Positions 7,761 to 16,044 of a DNA stretch of 64,000 nt are shown piece by piece; the first letter of the stretch is position 1; each line of letters starts with the position of its first letter. The DNA is taken from positions 62,001-126,000 of the forward strand of contig JACRPS010000005.1 of the NCBI GenBank assembly GCA_016223085.1. The letters are read 5' to 3'. The notes under the pieces are model-generated. The model was not told the DNA's origin, did no database searches, and saw nothing but the letters and a program-made list of their open reading frames with translations. This stretch comes from Chloroflexota bacterium (lineage in GTDB: Bacteria; Chloroflexota; Anaerolineae; Aggregatilineales; Phototrophicaceae). Made by a program: the position numbers and the translations under genes.

Positions 7761-8792
7761 GTGACACCCATCCAACTGCCGGTTTTCACGCGCAATCCGA
7801 TCATGCAGGCGGAACTGCGCTTCCAGCGGCGAGCCGCGCGGGGGCGGCGCTGGTGGCGCTGGCTGACGCGCGGCGGGACGCTGCTCGCGGTTATGCTGGC
7901 GCTCATCCTGTATGGCGGCGAACTGGCGGGTGCGCTGCTCCAGCGCGACCCCTCGCCAATTGGCGAATTTTTTGGCGTTGGCGTGGCGCTGCTGCTGGTG
8001 TTCACGGTGGCGCTGCACTTCGCGCTGATGTTCCGTGCGCTGGCGCTGGCGGCCAACAGCATCGCCCGGGAACGGCAGGGCCAGACGTGGGATATGCTGG
8101 TGCTGACCGGCATTGATGCGCGGCAGATTGTGCTGGGCAAGTGGTGGGCGACGGTGCGGCAGTTGTGGCGGCAGTACGCGCTGCTGGCCGTGCTGCGCGC
8201 CGGGGTGATCGTATGGATGGCGGGTTCGACCAGCCGTGTGTTCACCTATATTTACGTGTCCGGCACCAGTTATTATCTGGGGACGGCGGATTTTACCCTG
8301 CCCGCGCCGCTTGATCTGCTGCTGGCCGGGGTCGTCGTTGGTGCGCTGACACTGGCGAATCTGGCGTTTACGGCGGCGGTCGGCGTGGCAGCGTCCGGCG
8401 AAGCGCGGTCCGGCGCGCTGGCGCTGGCGCGGGCGATCTTCATGCGCGCGGCGCTGCTGATCGTGGCGGCGTTTCTGCTGCTGTGGCTGGCCGGGATGCT
8501 GGCGCTGGCGTCGTTCCCGGCGGCGGAATTGCCCAGCCGTATCGCCGGGCTGCTGCTGGACAATGGCGCGGGTCTGGCGGGCGAACTGGCGATCTATCGT
8601 TCCGCCTACTACGGGTTAGCCTCTGCCGGCGTCGTCCTGCCAACGGCGCTGCTGGGGCTGATCGCCTACGCGCTGCTGACGTGGGCCGTGCTGATGCTGG
8701 CGCAGCGGCGGGCAGTGCGGCTGCGGGCGCTGCCGCCGGTGGACAATAACCGCCAGGCAGCCAGGAGCGCCAAGAACAAAATAGACGGTTAG
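7761..8792 (+). CDS. ABC-2-like polytopic membrane protein
   Basis: Membrane protein of about 343 aa with six or so hydrophobic segments. The pattern ALAANSIARERQGQTWDMLVLTGIDARQIVLGKWW is characteristic of ABC-2/GldF-type permeases, where SISxERExxTLELL precedes the catalytic core. The cytoplasmic N-terminus has NPIMQAELRFQRR, also seen in such permeases. No ATPase gene is adjacent, so if it is an exporter subunit the partner is elsewhere. Start: GTG at 7761 is preferred because AAGG lies 8 nt upstream; GTG at 7755 is possible. The last residues (NRQAARSAKNKIDG) are basic and cytoplasmic. The family match is inferred from the motif only. Confidence 0.65.
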   Translation: MTPIQLPVFTRNPIMQAELRFQRRAARGRRWWRWLTRGGTLLAVMLALILYGGELAGALLQRDPSPIGEFFGVGVALLLVFTVALHFALMFRALALAANSIARERQGQTWDMLVLTGIDARQIVLGKWWATVRQLWRQYALLAVLRAGVIVWMAGSTSRVFTYIYVSGTSYYLGTADFTLPAPLDLLLAGVVVGALTLANLAFTAAVGVAASGEARSGALALARAIFMRAALLIVAAFLLLWLAGMLALASFPAAELPSRIAGLLLDNGAGLAGELAIYRSAYYGLASAGVVLPTALLGLIAYALLTWAVLMLAQRRAVRLRALPPVDNNRQAARSAKNKIDG

Positions 8793-8845
8793 CCTCGCCC
8801 ATCGTTTCCGGTCGGCATCGGTGGTAAGATCACCAAATAAATTTT

Positions 8846-8875
8846 GTAGGGGCGGGTTTCTAAACCCGCCCCTAC
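8846..8875. repeat. GTAGGG hairpin (core GGGTTTCTAAACCC)
   Basis: 30-bp palindrome, arms GTAGGGGCGGGTTT / AAACCCGCCCCTAC, ending 13 bp before the start of the flippase gene. The same core occurs at 13671 and 44072. A TATAAA hexamer (8881-8886) follows directly. Confidence 0.9.
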
Positions 8876-8888
8876 ACCGTATAAAATC

Positions 8889-10412
8889 ATGATGACAGAA
8901 ACCATGTCTACCACCATCACGGGCGCGGAAGCCCGCCGTGCCGCCCGCAACGCCGGGGCGATTGCCGCCGCCAGCATCCTCAGCCGGGGCTTGCAGTTCG
9001 GCTGGCAATTGCTGTTGGCGTCGGCGCTGGGGCCGGCGCTGTATGGCGTGTATGGCGCGGTCGCGGCCTTCATTATGGTCGGCTCGGCCATCCCCAACTT
9101 CGGCATGGGGCCGATTGTCGTGCGCGACGTGGCGCGCTATCCCGACAAAGCCGGCAGGTACCTGACCGCCACGCTGTTTATGCAAACCATTCTGGCGCTG
9201 CTGGCCTACGTCGGTCTGAACGCGGCGGCAGGGCTGGGCGGCTACAGCGAAACGGTGCGCGCCTTCGTGGCGATTGCCAGCATCAGCCTGATCGTGGACA
9301 TCCTCGGCAGCATGGGCAACGATATTCTGCTGGCGCAGGAACGGATGCTGGCATCGTCGGCGGTGTCGGTCGGTTACGTCGTGCTGCTGGTGGCGCTGGC
9401 CGGGCTGGGACTGGCCACCGGATACGGCCTGTTCGGCGTGTACGTGGGCACGATCATCGCCGGTGTCTGCCGGTCGGCGGCGCTGTGGGCGCTGCTGCTG
9501 CGCGGTGGCACGCGCCCGGTCTGGCCGTTTGACCGTTCGATTGCCTGGCCGCTGCTGGTCAACGGCGCGCCGCTGGCGCTGGCGGCGTTCCTGTCGCTGG
9601 CCTACCAGCAGGCCGATAAGCTGCTGACCAATCGCCTGATCGGCGACGCCGAAACCGGCTACCTGTCGGTCGCGTTTGTGCTGATCTTCGGCGTGGTCGA
9701 ACTGTTAAACACGACGATTCTGCTGGCGACCTTCCCGCTGATGTCCCGCGCTTACGGCGACGGGCGCAATCCGCTGTTTGGCTTCATGGTGGAGAAACTG
9801 TCGTTTTTTACGCTGCTGGTCAGTCTGCCGATTTGCCTGCTGCTGTCGGTGTTCGCGGCGGAAATCACCGTGCCGCTGTTTGGCGAGGACTTTCGCCCGA
9901 CGGCGGACGTGCTGCGCATCCTGATCTGGTACGCGCTGGTGACGATGTTCGCCAACGTGATGGCGCAGGGGCTGACGGTGCAGAACCGCCAGCGGCGCAC
10001 GCTGCTGATTCGCGCCGCCGGGCTGGTCGTGAATGTTGTACTGCTGCTGGCGCTGCTGCCCGTGCTGGGCGTGCGCGGTGCGGCGGTCGCATCTGTGGGT
10101 GCGGAACTGCTGGTGCTGGCGCTGCTGCTGGCGACTTTCCACGCCGACGGCTGGGACGTGCGCCGGCTGCTGCCGCGTCTGCTGCGGCTGGCGGCGCTGG
10201 GCACGGGCGTGGCGCTGGTGATGCTGGCGCTGCGTGGTCTGTCACCGATTGTCGGCATGGTCACGGGCGTGGCGCTGTACGGCGCGGGCGCGCTGGCGCT
10301 GAACATCCTCGCCCCCGACGACTGGGATTTGCTCTACCGGCTGGTGGCGGCCATGCCCGGCAGCGCGCTCATCCGGCGCTACTGGCGGCGCGAGGTCAAG
10401 CTGAACTGGTGA
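8889..10412 (+). CDS. Oligosaccharide flippase (Wzx/MATE-type)
   Basis: Polytopic membrane protein (507 aa) with 12-14 TM helices of the polysaccharide-biosynthesis/MOP flippase superfamily, which moves lipid-linked oligosaccharides across the cytoplasmic membrane. Seen: N-terminal ARNAGAIAAASILSRGLQFGW, GPALYGVYGAVAAF and FGMGPIVVRDVARYPDKAGRYL, all typical of the Wzx N-terminal repeat, and a polysaccharide-synthesis C-terminal region with LAYQQADKLL and NVMAQGLTVQNRQRR. Start: ATG at 8889 (two consecutive ATGs), with no clear ribosome binding site. No glycosyltransferase operon surrounds it, which is unusual for Wzx; the two GT-C-like genes at 0.3-5 kb are the closest candidates for a shared pathway. 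Confidence 0.82.
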   Translation: MMTETMSTTITGAEARRAARNAGAIAAASILSRGLQFGWQLLLASALGPALYGVYGAVAAFIMVGSAIPNFGMGPIVVRDVARYPDKAGRYLTATLFMQTILALLAYVGLNAAAGLGGYSETVRAFVAIASISLIVDILGSMGNDILLAQERMLASSAVSVGYVVLLVALAGLGLATGYGLFGVYVGTIIAGVCRSAALWALLLRGGTRPVWPFDRSIAWPLLVNGAPLALAAFLSLAYQQADKLLTNRLIGDAETGYLSVAFVLIFGVVELLNTTILLATFPLMSRAYGDGRNPLFGFMVEKLSFFTLLVSLPICLLLSVFAAEITVPLFGEDFRPTADVLRILIWYALVTMFANVMAQGLTVQNRQRRTLLIRAAGLVVNVVLLLALLPVLGVRGAAVASVGAELLVLALLLATFHADGWDVRRLLPRLLRLAALGTGVALVMLALRGLSPIVGMVTGVALYGAGALALNILAPDDWDLLYRLVAAMPGSALIRRYWRREVKLNW

Positions 10413-10469
10413 CACATTCTGATAAACGAGGCACAACGCCACAGGCTCAAGCCGACGGCTGAACGAAAA

Positions 10470-10531
10470 AGCCACCCGGAAGGTGGCTGGAAAGACAGTT
10501 TTATCCGCTTTCAGCCTGCTGGAGGCAGGCT
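10470..10531. repeat. Double hairpin (AGCCACC / AGCCTGC)
   Basis: Hairpins AGCCACC...GGTGGCT (10470-10488) and AGCCTGC...GCAGGCT (10513-10531) are separated by a conserved spacer with GGAAAGACAGTTTTATC. Same pair and spacing as at 5706-5767. Lies just behind the flippase gene. Confidence 0.85.
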
Positions 10532-10545
10532 TCTCCACTCGACTT

Positions 10546-10632
10546 ATGGATGACCGAAAACAGATTCATAGGATGTAGGGGCGAACCGGCGGTTCGCCCC
10601 TACGAAAAATCTATGTATCGGTTTTCATTTAG
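10546..10632. repeat. Shell-2 repeat with GAACCGGCGGTTC core
   Basis: Left flank GGATGACCGAAAACAGATTC and right flank AATCTATGTATCGGTTTTCA surround the 29-bp hairpin at 10575-10603. A nearly identical unit sits at 15840-15926 and a half-eroded one at 15614-15690. Confidence 0.85.
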
Positions 10633-10635
10633 AAC

Positions 10636-10707
10636 CTATCCGTAAACCTCTTTTATTTGTCGGTAGGGGCACGGCATGCCGTGCCCCTACGAAGGGTTTA
10701 CGGATAG
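10636..10707. repeat. Shell-1 repeat (72 bp, nested palindrome)
   Basis: Outer inverted repeats CTATCCGTAAACC / GGTTTACGGATAG enclose a T-rich left spacer ending in GTCG and the 28-bp ACGGCATGCCGT hairpin at 10663-10690. Five more copies are at 15763, 18034, 20327, 28486 and 31201, in both orientations. Size and structure are like a non-autonomous palindromic element. Confidence 0.9.
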
Positions 10708-10777
10708 ACACTTAACCATTAGCCTGGGAGCCTCCAGCCGCAGGCGGCACATACCCGGCACCCTTCGAGACTGATTT

Positions 10778-11761
10778 TTACGAGGCGGCGTCGCACGCGC
10801 CGGTGCGGATGACCACCAGCTTGTCCACCGCCGACTCCGCGCCCCACACCTCGCCGGGTCGGCCCAGAATCTGGCGGACGGCGGCGGAAGCGGTGGGCAG
10901 CGGAAACGCGGTAAAGGTTTCATCTGCCGGGTCAAACCGGACCAGCGCATTGGCGGCAAAATCGGACAGCCACACGTTGTCACATTCATCCACATAAACC
11001 GCGTAGGCGCGCGGCGCTGCGCCGGGCAATTTCCATTCCTGCCACGCATCGGTCGCCGGGTCGTAAACGGCCACCTGCCCGGCGTTCCATTCGCTGACCC
11101 AGATGCGCCCCTCGGAGTCCGACCACACGCGCCGCGCGCCCTGGGATGGCGTGGGCGGGTTAAGCACCGTTGCCGCGCCGGTGTCGGTATCCACCCGCGC
11201 GATATGGCTGCTGGCAAGCGAGGCATAATAAATGTCGCCGCCCGGCGTGGCGGTAATACCATACGGGCCGGGCGGCGCTTCAAACACGTCAATCTCGCCG
11301 GTCGCCGGGTCCAGTCGCCCGTAATAGCCGGATTGTCCGGTGAACCACAGCACACCGCTACCGTCGAAGGCGGCGGTGTTCAGGTTGGTATAATCGTCTA
11401 CCGGCAGCGGGAACACCTCAACCGCTTCCGTATCCGGGTCCACCCGCACAATCGCGTTCAGGCCGCTGTCGGTAATCCAGGGCGCGCCGTCCGGCCCGAC
11501 GATCACGCCATGCGGGGATGAGCCTGCCCCCAGCGGAATGTGACGGGTTTCGCCGGTGTCGGGATTCAGCCGTCCCAGTTCGCCGGTGCGCTGCGCCGTG
11601 TACCAGACCGTCCCATCCGGCGCGGGCGCAACATCGTGCGGGTGGGAACCCGACGGGACGGGAAATTCTTCGATCATCGGACGGGCTTCCGGCGTCGTAT
11701 CCTGCGCTGCAACGGGAACCGCCAGCAGCAGAACGATGAGCAGTAACAAACAGTATCGCAT
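10778..11761 (-). CDS. Secreted Vgb/SMP-30-like beta-propeller
   Basis: Exported protein (327 aa) with a clear Sec signal peptide (RYCLLLLIVLLLAVPVAAQ, cleavage after AAQ) and six blade-like repeats of the virginiamycin B lyase-type propeller: HPHDVAPAPDGTVWYT, SPHGVIVGPDGAPWIT, YGITATPGGDIYYAS, RVWSDSEGRIWVSEW. Known Vgb enzymes linearise streptogramin B, but most members of this propeller family have no proven lyase activity. The catalytic residues cannot be judged by eye, so an antibiotic-resistance role should not be assumed. Two Cys near the C-terminus (DECDN, GACDA) could form a disulfide. Single gene, ATG at 11761. Confidence 0.8.
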   Translation of the reverse strand: MRYCLLLLIVLLLAVPVAAQDTTPEARPMIEEFPVPSGSHPHDVAPAPDGTVWYTAQRTGELGRLNPDTGETRHIPLGAGSSPHGVIVGPDGAPWITDSGLNAIVRVDPDTEAVEVFPLPVDDYTNLNTAAFDGSGVLWFTGQSGYYGRLDPATGEIDVFEAPPGPYGITATPGGDIYYASLASSHIARVDTDTGAATVLNPPTPSQGARRVWSDSEGRIWVSEWNAGQVAVYDPATDAWQEWKLPGAAPRAYAVYVDECDNVWLSDFAANALVRFDPADETFTAFPLPTASAAVRQILGRPGEVWGAESAVDKLVVIRTGACDAAS

Positions 11762-12156
11762 TGTTTATATACCCTCTTCAACTAACCCAGTAAAACTCAT
11801 TGACTGCCGACCGACACACTCGGAGAGTGGGGATTGAGAGAATATTTTTTTGCAGGGACACGATCTATCGTGTCCCTACACGACCTCGTTTCCCCACTCC
11901 CCATACTCGAATCATCTTGAGAACGTGTTGTAATTATGGTAAACTACTTTCGATACGGTCACAAACGGGACAGCAACCGAACTTTAACGTAACCGAACGT
12001 GTTAGACGACGAATCCATCTACCCCCCTGAATACTGGCGAAACCGTATAGCACTGCTGCCAATCGCCCGGTCGGTTCTTATCCCGATTCTAAAAGGGTTT
12101 TAACGCCTGCGATGGTATAGTGCCGGGTAGCTGGACTGGGTAAAGGAAGACCAAAC
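11762..12156. other. Intergenic control region, 395 bp
   Basis: Divergent gap between the propeller gene (minus) and the CBS-domain gene (plus). It holds a shell-3 repeat (11825-11899) and, closer to the plus gene, an AT-rich stretch. A TATAGT hexamer at about 12115 and a purine-rich AAAGGAAGA box (12142-12150) precede the TTG start. I see no coding potential. Confidence 0.6.
11825..11899. repeat. Shell-3 repeat with ACACGAT core
   Basis: Perfect 9-bp outer arms GAGTGGGGA / TCCCCACTC surround GAGAATATTTTTTT and the hairpin at 11852-11879 (arms GCAGGGACACGAT / ATCGTGTCCCTAC). The flanks align with 13543-13615 and with the left flank of 7624-7697. Confidence 0.8.
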
Positions 12157-13485
12157 TTGGACGACGGCAGTAGTATATCTGGCTTTATCACCCTCCTGGT
12201 GCTGGTGGCGCTGCACGCGCTGCTGACGCTGGCCTATGCGGCGCTGTCCAACAGCCGGGAGGATTATCTGAAGGAGCAGGATGATACAGCCAGGGATATT
12301 CCTCCGCAGCTTCACATTACTTACCAACTGAGCCTGATCATCGTTCAGTTCTGCATCGCGGCGATTGCCGCCGTCACGCTGGCGGGGCCGCTGATCGCCA
12401 GCCTGAACGTGCCGGACCCGGTGGCGGCGCGGGCGCTGGCCTATGTCATCACCCTGATACCGACGGCGGTGGTGACGCTGGTGCTGGGCGATCTGGTGCC
12501 GGAGGCGGTTGGCAGCACGCAGGCGGATAAAATCGCGCCCTGGGTGATTCTGCCGATGCGGGCGCTGATCGTGATCCTCAGCCCGATGGTGAAGGTCATC
12601 ATCTGGGTCAGCAAGGTGCTGGCGGCCATGTTTGGCAGCGCCGCGCTGGTGAACGTGTATACCGAAGAAGAGATCATGACGATGCTCGACGCCAGCGAGA
12701 AGGAAGGCGAAATCGAGAACGTCGAGAAGGAAATGATCTACTCGGTGCTGGAGTTTGATGACACGCTGGCGCGCGAGGTGATGGTGCCGCGCATTGACAT
12801 CGTGGCGGTTGAAATTGACACGCCGGTTCAGGAGGCGCTGCAGGCGTTTATTGACACCGGCCACTCGCGCATCCCGGTGTATGAAGGCACGATAGACAAC
12901 ATCAAGGGGCTGCTGTACGCCAAGGATTTGCTAAACCTGTGGCGCACCGGCGAGCAGAAGCCCATCCGGGACATCATGCGCAAGGCGTTTTTTGTGCCGG
13001 AAAGCAAACGCTGCGACGTGCTGCTGAAGGAACTGCAAACCAGCAAAATTCACATGGCGGTCGTGGTGGATGAATACGGCGGCACGGCGGGGCTGGTCAC
13101 GATTGAAGACCTGATCGAAGAAATCGTCGGCGACATCCAGGACGAATACGACGTGAACGAGGAAGCCGACTACGTCCAGAAGGGGCCGGATGAATACGTC
13201 GTGGACGCCAGCATGAATCTCGACGATTTCAGCGAACTGCTGGGTGTGGAACTGGCTGCCGAGGACAGCGACACGCTGGGTGGCTTCATCTTCGCCCAGC
13301 TAGGGCGCGTGCCGGAAGCGCGCGAAACGATTGACCTGCCGACGATGACGCTGCGCGTCGACTCCATCGAAGGCCGGCGCATTCGCAAGGTGCATGTCGT
13401 CCGCAAGCACGAAACGCCGCCCGACGACGCCGAGGCTTCTGGCGGTGTATCCAGCCTGCAGCCGCAGCCGGTGACGACGGAATAA
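12157..13485 (+). CDS. CNNM/CBS-domain protein (HlyC/CorC family)
   Basis: Membrane protein (442 aa) of the hemolysin-C/CorC family, thought to transport or regulate Mg/Co ions; hemolytic activity is not implied. Domains in order: a CNNM-type TM domain (about residues 1-190, four hydrophobic segments with AGPLIASLNVP and LVLGDLVPEAVGS), paired CBS domains (about 205-330; MVPRIDIVAVEID, SRIPVYEGTIDNIKGLLYAKDLL, HMAVVVDEYGGTAGLVTIEDLIEEIVGDI) and a CorC_HlyC C-terminal domain (about 345-425, ending RKVHVVRKHE). Start: TTG at 12157 with AAAGGAAGA 6 nt upstream gives the expected short N-terminus before the first helix; no in-frame ATG fits. Single gene. Confidence 0.9.
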   Translation: MDDGSSISGFITLLVLVALHALLTLAYAALSNSREDYLKEQDDTARDIPPQLHITYQLSLIIVQFCIAAIAAVTLAGPLIASLNVPDPVAARALAYVITLIPTAVVTLVLGDLVPEAVGSTQADKIAPWVILPMRALIVILSPMVKVIIWVSKVLAAMFGSAALVNVYTEEEIMTMLDASEKEGEIENVEKEMIYSVLEFDDTLAREVMVPRIDIVAVEIDTPVQEALQAFIDTGHSRIPVYEGTIDNIKGLLYAKDLLNLWRTGEQKPIRDIMRKAFFVPESKRCDVLLKELQTSKIHMAVVVDEYGGTAGLVTIEDLIEEIVGDIQDEYDVNEEADYVQKGPDEYVVDASMNLDDFSELLGVELAAEDSDTLGGFIFAQLGRVPEARETIDLPTMTLRVDSIEGRRIRKVHVVRKHETPPDDAEASGGVSSLQPQPVTTE

Positions 13486-13542
13486 GTCCGTAAGTCTCAT
13501 CCGCACTCGTTTTGAACAGGGGTCAAAGCTGCCAGGTTAAGG

Positions 13543-13615
13543 GAGTAGGGAATTGTGAGGACATTTTTTGTAGGGACACGATATATCGTGTCCCTACACG
13601 GCCTCGTTTTCCCCC
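13543..13615. repeat. Shell-3 repeat with ACACGAT core
   Basis: Flanks GGGAATTGTGAGGACATTTT and CACGGCCTCGTTTTCCCCC surround the perfect palindrome at 13570-13597 (arms GTAGGGACACGATA / TATCGTGTCCCTAC). Confidence 0.8.
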
Positions 13616-13670
13616 AACCCTGGTTTAAGCCAGATTGCCACCCCAAGAACACCCGTGCTATAGTTGGGTA

Positions 13671-13700
13671 GTAGGGGCGGGTTTATAAACCCGCCCCTAC
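13671..13700. repeat. GTAGGG hairpin (core GGGTTTATAAACCC)
   Basis: Perfect 30-bp palindrome, arms GTAGGGGCGGGTTTA / TAAACCCGCCCCTAC, 62 bp upstream of the DUF1801 gene. A possible TATAGT hexamer lies about 13 bp before it, so the hairpin would be in the 5' leader of the mRNA. Confidence 0.9.
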
Positions 13701-13762
13701 AAAGACAATAAGTATCAGGCCCAATCTTTTTCGGTTGTCCATGAGTAAGAGGGCGGTGCAGC

Positions 13763-14179
13763 ATGCCTGAAAACAAAACCAAAGCGACGGACAAGAGCGT
13801 GCAGGCATTTCTGGAAAGCGTCGAGGATGAGCGTAAGCGCGAGGACAGCTTCACGCTGGTGAAGCTCATGCAGGAGGTCACCGGAGAAGACGCCCGCATG
13901 TGGGGCGATACGATGGTCGGCTTCGGCAGTTATCATTACAAATATGCCAGCGGGCGCGAGGGCGACTCCATGCTCGTCGGCTTCTCACCGCGCAAAGCCA
14001 ATCTGACGCTGTACATCATGGGCGGATTCGATGAGGATGACCCGTTGTTGAGCCAACTGGGCAAATATAAGACCGGCAAAGTCTGTTTGTACGTCAAGAC
14101 GCTCAAGGACGTGGATATGAATGTGCTGAGGCAAATGGTGGAGCGCTCGGTTAAGCATATGCGCGAAACCCATAGGTAG
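13763..14179 (+). CDS. DUF1801 family protein
   Basis: Small soluble protein (138 aa) of the DUF1801/YdhG-like family. Seen: SVQAFLESVEDERKREDSFTLVKLMQEVTGEDARMWGDTMVGFGSYHYKY, then SFSPRK-like GFSPRKANLTLYIMGGF and CLYVKTLKDVDMNVLRQMV, which match the order of conserved blocks in this family. Function is not established; related folds (YdhG/SufE-like) have been linked to frataxin-like proteins. Start: ATG at 13763. Monocistronic between two intergenic repeats and cdd. Confidence 0.8.
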   Translation: MPENKTKATDKSVQAFLESVEDERKREDSFTLVKLMQEVTGEDARMWGDTMVGFGSYHYKYASGREGDSMLVGFSPRKANLTLYIMGGFDEDDPLLSQLGKYKTGKVCLYVKTLKDVDMNVLRQMVERSVKHMRETHR

Positions 14180-14289
14180 CGGTCAGCGATCAGCCTTCAG
14201 CTTAGAACACAAGCCAAAAAGCTGATTGCTGATGGCATCTCATTTTCGAGGCTGAGTCTCCGCTTTTGAGACGGAGACAGGAAAACAAC

Positions 14290-14691
14290 ATGACCATTCC
14301 ACCCGACATCCAACAGCTTATCGAACAGGCTGCCGCCGCTGCCGACCGGGCCTACGTGCCTTATTCGCATTACCCGGTGGGTGCGGCGCTGCGGGCGACC
14401 GACGGCACGGTTTTTACCGGCTGCAACGTCGAAAATGCGTCGTATCCGGTGACGATCTGCGCCGAACGCACGGCGCTGGTGAAGGCTGTCAGCGAAGGGC
14501 GGCGCGCGTTTGATACGTTGGTCGTAACCACCCGCAACGGCGGTTCGCCCTGCGGGCTGTGCCGCCAGATGCTGTACGAGTTTGCGCCCGACCTGCGCGT
14601 GATTCTGACGGACGGCAGCGGCAAGGTCACGCTCGACTGCCGCCTGTCCGATCTGCTGCCGCACGGCTTCGGGCCGCAGCAGTTGGAGTAG
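14290..14691 (+). CDS. cdd: Cytidine deaminase
   Basis: Homotetramer-type cytidine deaminase (133 aa) that converts cytidine and deoxycytidine to uridine forms in pyrimidine salvage. Seen: substrate-site motif GCNVENASYPVTICAERTAL with zinc-ligand Cys and catalytic Glu (CAE), and the second zinc pair in PCGLCRQ. Length is typical. Start: ATG at 14290 with AGGA 7 nt upstream; an upstream in-frame ATG at 14266 would add MRRRQENN and has no family support. recO follows after 6 nt, so they are co-transcribed; cdd and recO are also close in other bacteria. Confidence 0.95.
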   Translation: MTIPPDIQQLIEQAAAAADRAYVPYSHYPVGAALRATDGTVFTGCNVENASYPVTICAERTALVKAVSEGRRAFDTLVVTTRNGGSPCGLCRQMLYEFAPDLRVILTDGSGKVTLDCRLSDLLPHGFGPQQLE

Positions 14692-14697
14692 ACCACC

Positions 14698-15459
14698 ATG
14701 CCCCGCCCGGACCGGGCTTTCCGCACCCCCGCGATCATCCTCAAACGGCGCGATTTTGGCGAGGCCGACCGGCTGCTGACGGTGCTGACGCCGGAACATG
14801 GCAAGCTGGACGTGATCGCCAAGGGCGCACGCAAGCCAACCAGCCATAAAACCGGCCACGTCGAATTGTTCACCCGCGCCGACATGCTGATTCATCGCGG
14901 GCGCGATCTGGACATCGCGGTGCAGGCGGAGATGACCGCGCCCTACGTGGGCATCCGCGAAAATCTCCAGCGCGGCGCGTATGCCAGCTACGTGGCGGAA
15001 CTGCTCGACCGTTTCACCATCGAAGGCGACGACGATTACGGCACGCTGTTCCAACTGGTGGACGACACGCTGAACCGGCTGTGCCACGATGACGATCCGC
15101 GGCTGGCGGTGCGCTACTACGAAATGCACCTGCTTGATCTGGTGGGCTTCCGCCCCGAACTGAACGAGTGTGTCATCAGCCGGGAAACGGTGCTGCCGGA
15201 AGACCAGTTTTTCAGTTATGCGATGGGCGGCGTCATCAACCCGCGCTACGGCCACGAAGGCGCGGCGATCGTGCCGATTCCGGTGCTGACGCTCAAGCTG
15301 CTGCGCCACATGCAGCGCAGCCCCTACAGCCACGTGAAATCCTTAGCGATCTCCCCCGCGCTGCACGACGACCTGGAGCGCGTGCTGCTGGGTTACATCA
15401 CCTTTTTATTGGAGCGCAAGCTCCAGAGCGTAGACTTCATCCGCCGGATTCGGACGTAA
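14698..15459 (+). CDS. recO: DNA repair protein RecO
   Basis: Recombination mediator (253 aa) that helps RecR load RecA at ssDNA gaps and anneals SSB-coated strands. Seen: N-terminal OB-fold block RTPAIILKRRDFGEADRLLTVLTPEHGKLDVIAKGARKP (about residues 8-45), the helical C-terminal domain, and GFRPELNECVISRE at the position of the zinc-binding region in other RecO proteins. Only one of the usual four Cys is present (the Cys of ELNEC), so the zinc site is degenerate. Start: ATG at 14698, 6 nt after the cdd stop. Confidence 0.9.
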   Translation: MPRPDRAFRTPAIILKRRDFGEADRLLTVLTPEHGKLDVIAKGARKPTSHKTGHVELFTRADMLIHRGRDLDIAVQAEMTAPYVGIRENLQRGAYASYVAELLDRFTIEGDDDYGTLFQLVDDTLNRLCHDDDPRLAVRYYEMHLLDLVGFRPELNECVISRETVLPEDQFFSYAMGGVINPRYGHEGAAIVPIPVLTLKLLRHMQRSPYSHVKSLAISPALHDDLERVLLGYITFLLERKLQSVDFIRRIRT

Positions 15460-15613
15460 TTGGGCGGGCGCCACCCTGGGTTCAAAACCCGGGGCTACCG
15501 GAAAAACCAGACCCATCCGTAAAGGGACTTCCTCCGGTCGCTGCAGGGGCTTCGGGCTACCAGGCGGCCTTCAGCCCCTTTAGTGTTCCGTCCGGTAATT
15601 GTTTCAAGTAACT

Positions 15614-15690
15614 CTTGGATGACTGAAAACAGATTCATGGAATGTAGGGGCGAACCGCCGGTTCGCCCCTACGGAAAACCATACAGGGAT
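15614..15690. repeat. Shell-2 repeat, right side eroded
   Basis: Left flank TTGGATGACTGAAAACAGAT, hairpin 15644-15672 (core GAACCGCCGGTTC); the right flank has diverged. Confidence 0.75.
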
Positions 15691-15762
15691 TTACCGGATG
15701 AAAGCATTTTAGTGGGCTTGCAGCAGCCTCTGGTTGCCGATTCAGCAGATGGTTTTAGTAGC

Positions 15763-15834
15763 CTATCCGTAAACCTCTTTTAGCTGTCGGTAGGGGCACG
15801 GCATGCCGTGCCCTTACGAAGGGTTGATGGATAG
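15763..15834. repeat. Shell-1 repeat, slightly degenerate
   Basis: Outer arm CTATCCGTAAACC intact on the left; the right arm reads GGGTTGATGGATAG. The internal hairpin at 15790-15817 has one uncompensated change (CCCTTAC). Confidence 0.85.
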
Positions 15835-15839
15835 AGACT

Positions 15840-15926
15840 TATGGATGACCGAAAACAGATTCATAGAATGTAGGGCGAACCGCCGGTTCGCCCCTACGAA
15901 AAATCTGTGTATCGGTTTTCATTTAA
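15840..15926. repeat. Shell-2 repeat with GAACCGCCGGTTC core
   Basis: Flanks nearly identical to 10546-10632. The hairpin at 15870-15897 has lost one G on the left arm (GTAGGGCGAACC). Confidence 0.85.
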
Positions 15927-16044
15927 CCGTTAGCCTCTGGCGGGCAAACGGCGACTGAAACGTGGCGCTGCGGGACCGGCGGAATGAGCCACCTGTCCAC
16001 AAAATCCGGCGCAGATTCCTACAGTCTTTGGATTGAGATGTGTT

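Larger units (their letters stand above)
15460..16044. other. Repeat-filled intergenic region, 585 bp
   Basis: No coding potential beyond short repeat-driven frames. From left to right: a palindrome CCTGGGTT / AACCCGGGG near 15474-15494, an AAGGGG/CAGCCCCTTTAG segment related to the insertion at 3870-4012, an eroded shell-2 repeat, a shell-1 repeat and an intact shell-2 repeat. The three shell units form an almost continuous tandem of different families. Confidence 0.7.

Noticed and set aside
10546-10707. Regularly spaced palindromes as a CRISPR array
   Set aside because: Two different repeat families lie next to each other, with no repeated unit-spacer-unit pattern.
10778-11761. Vgb-like protein as streptogramin resistance gene
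   Set aside because: Only the propeller pattern is visible; catalytic residues could not be confirmed and the family is mostly of unknown function.
12157-13485. 'Hemolysin' annotation taken literally
   Set aside because: The CNNM-CBS-CorC layout indicates ion transport or homeostasis; nothing indicates a toxin.
14197-15333. 378-codon minus-strand frame opposite cdd and recO
   Set aside because: cdd and recO are unmistakable on the plus strand; the frame is a codon-bias artefact.
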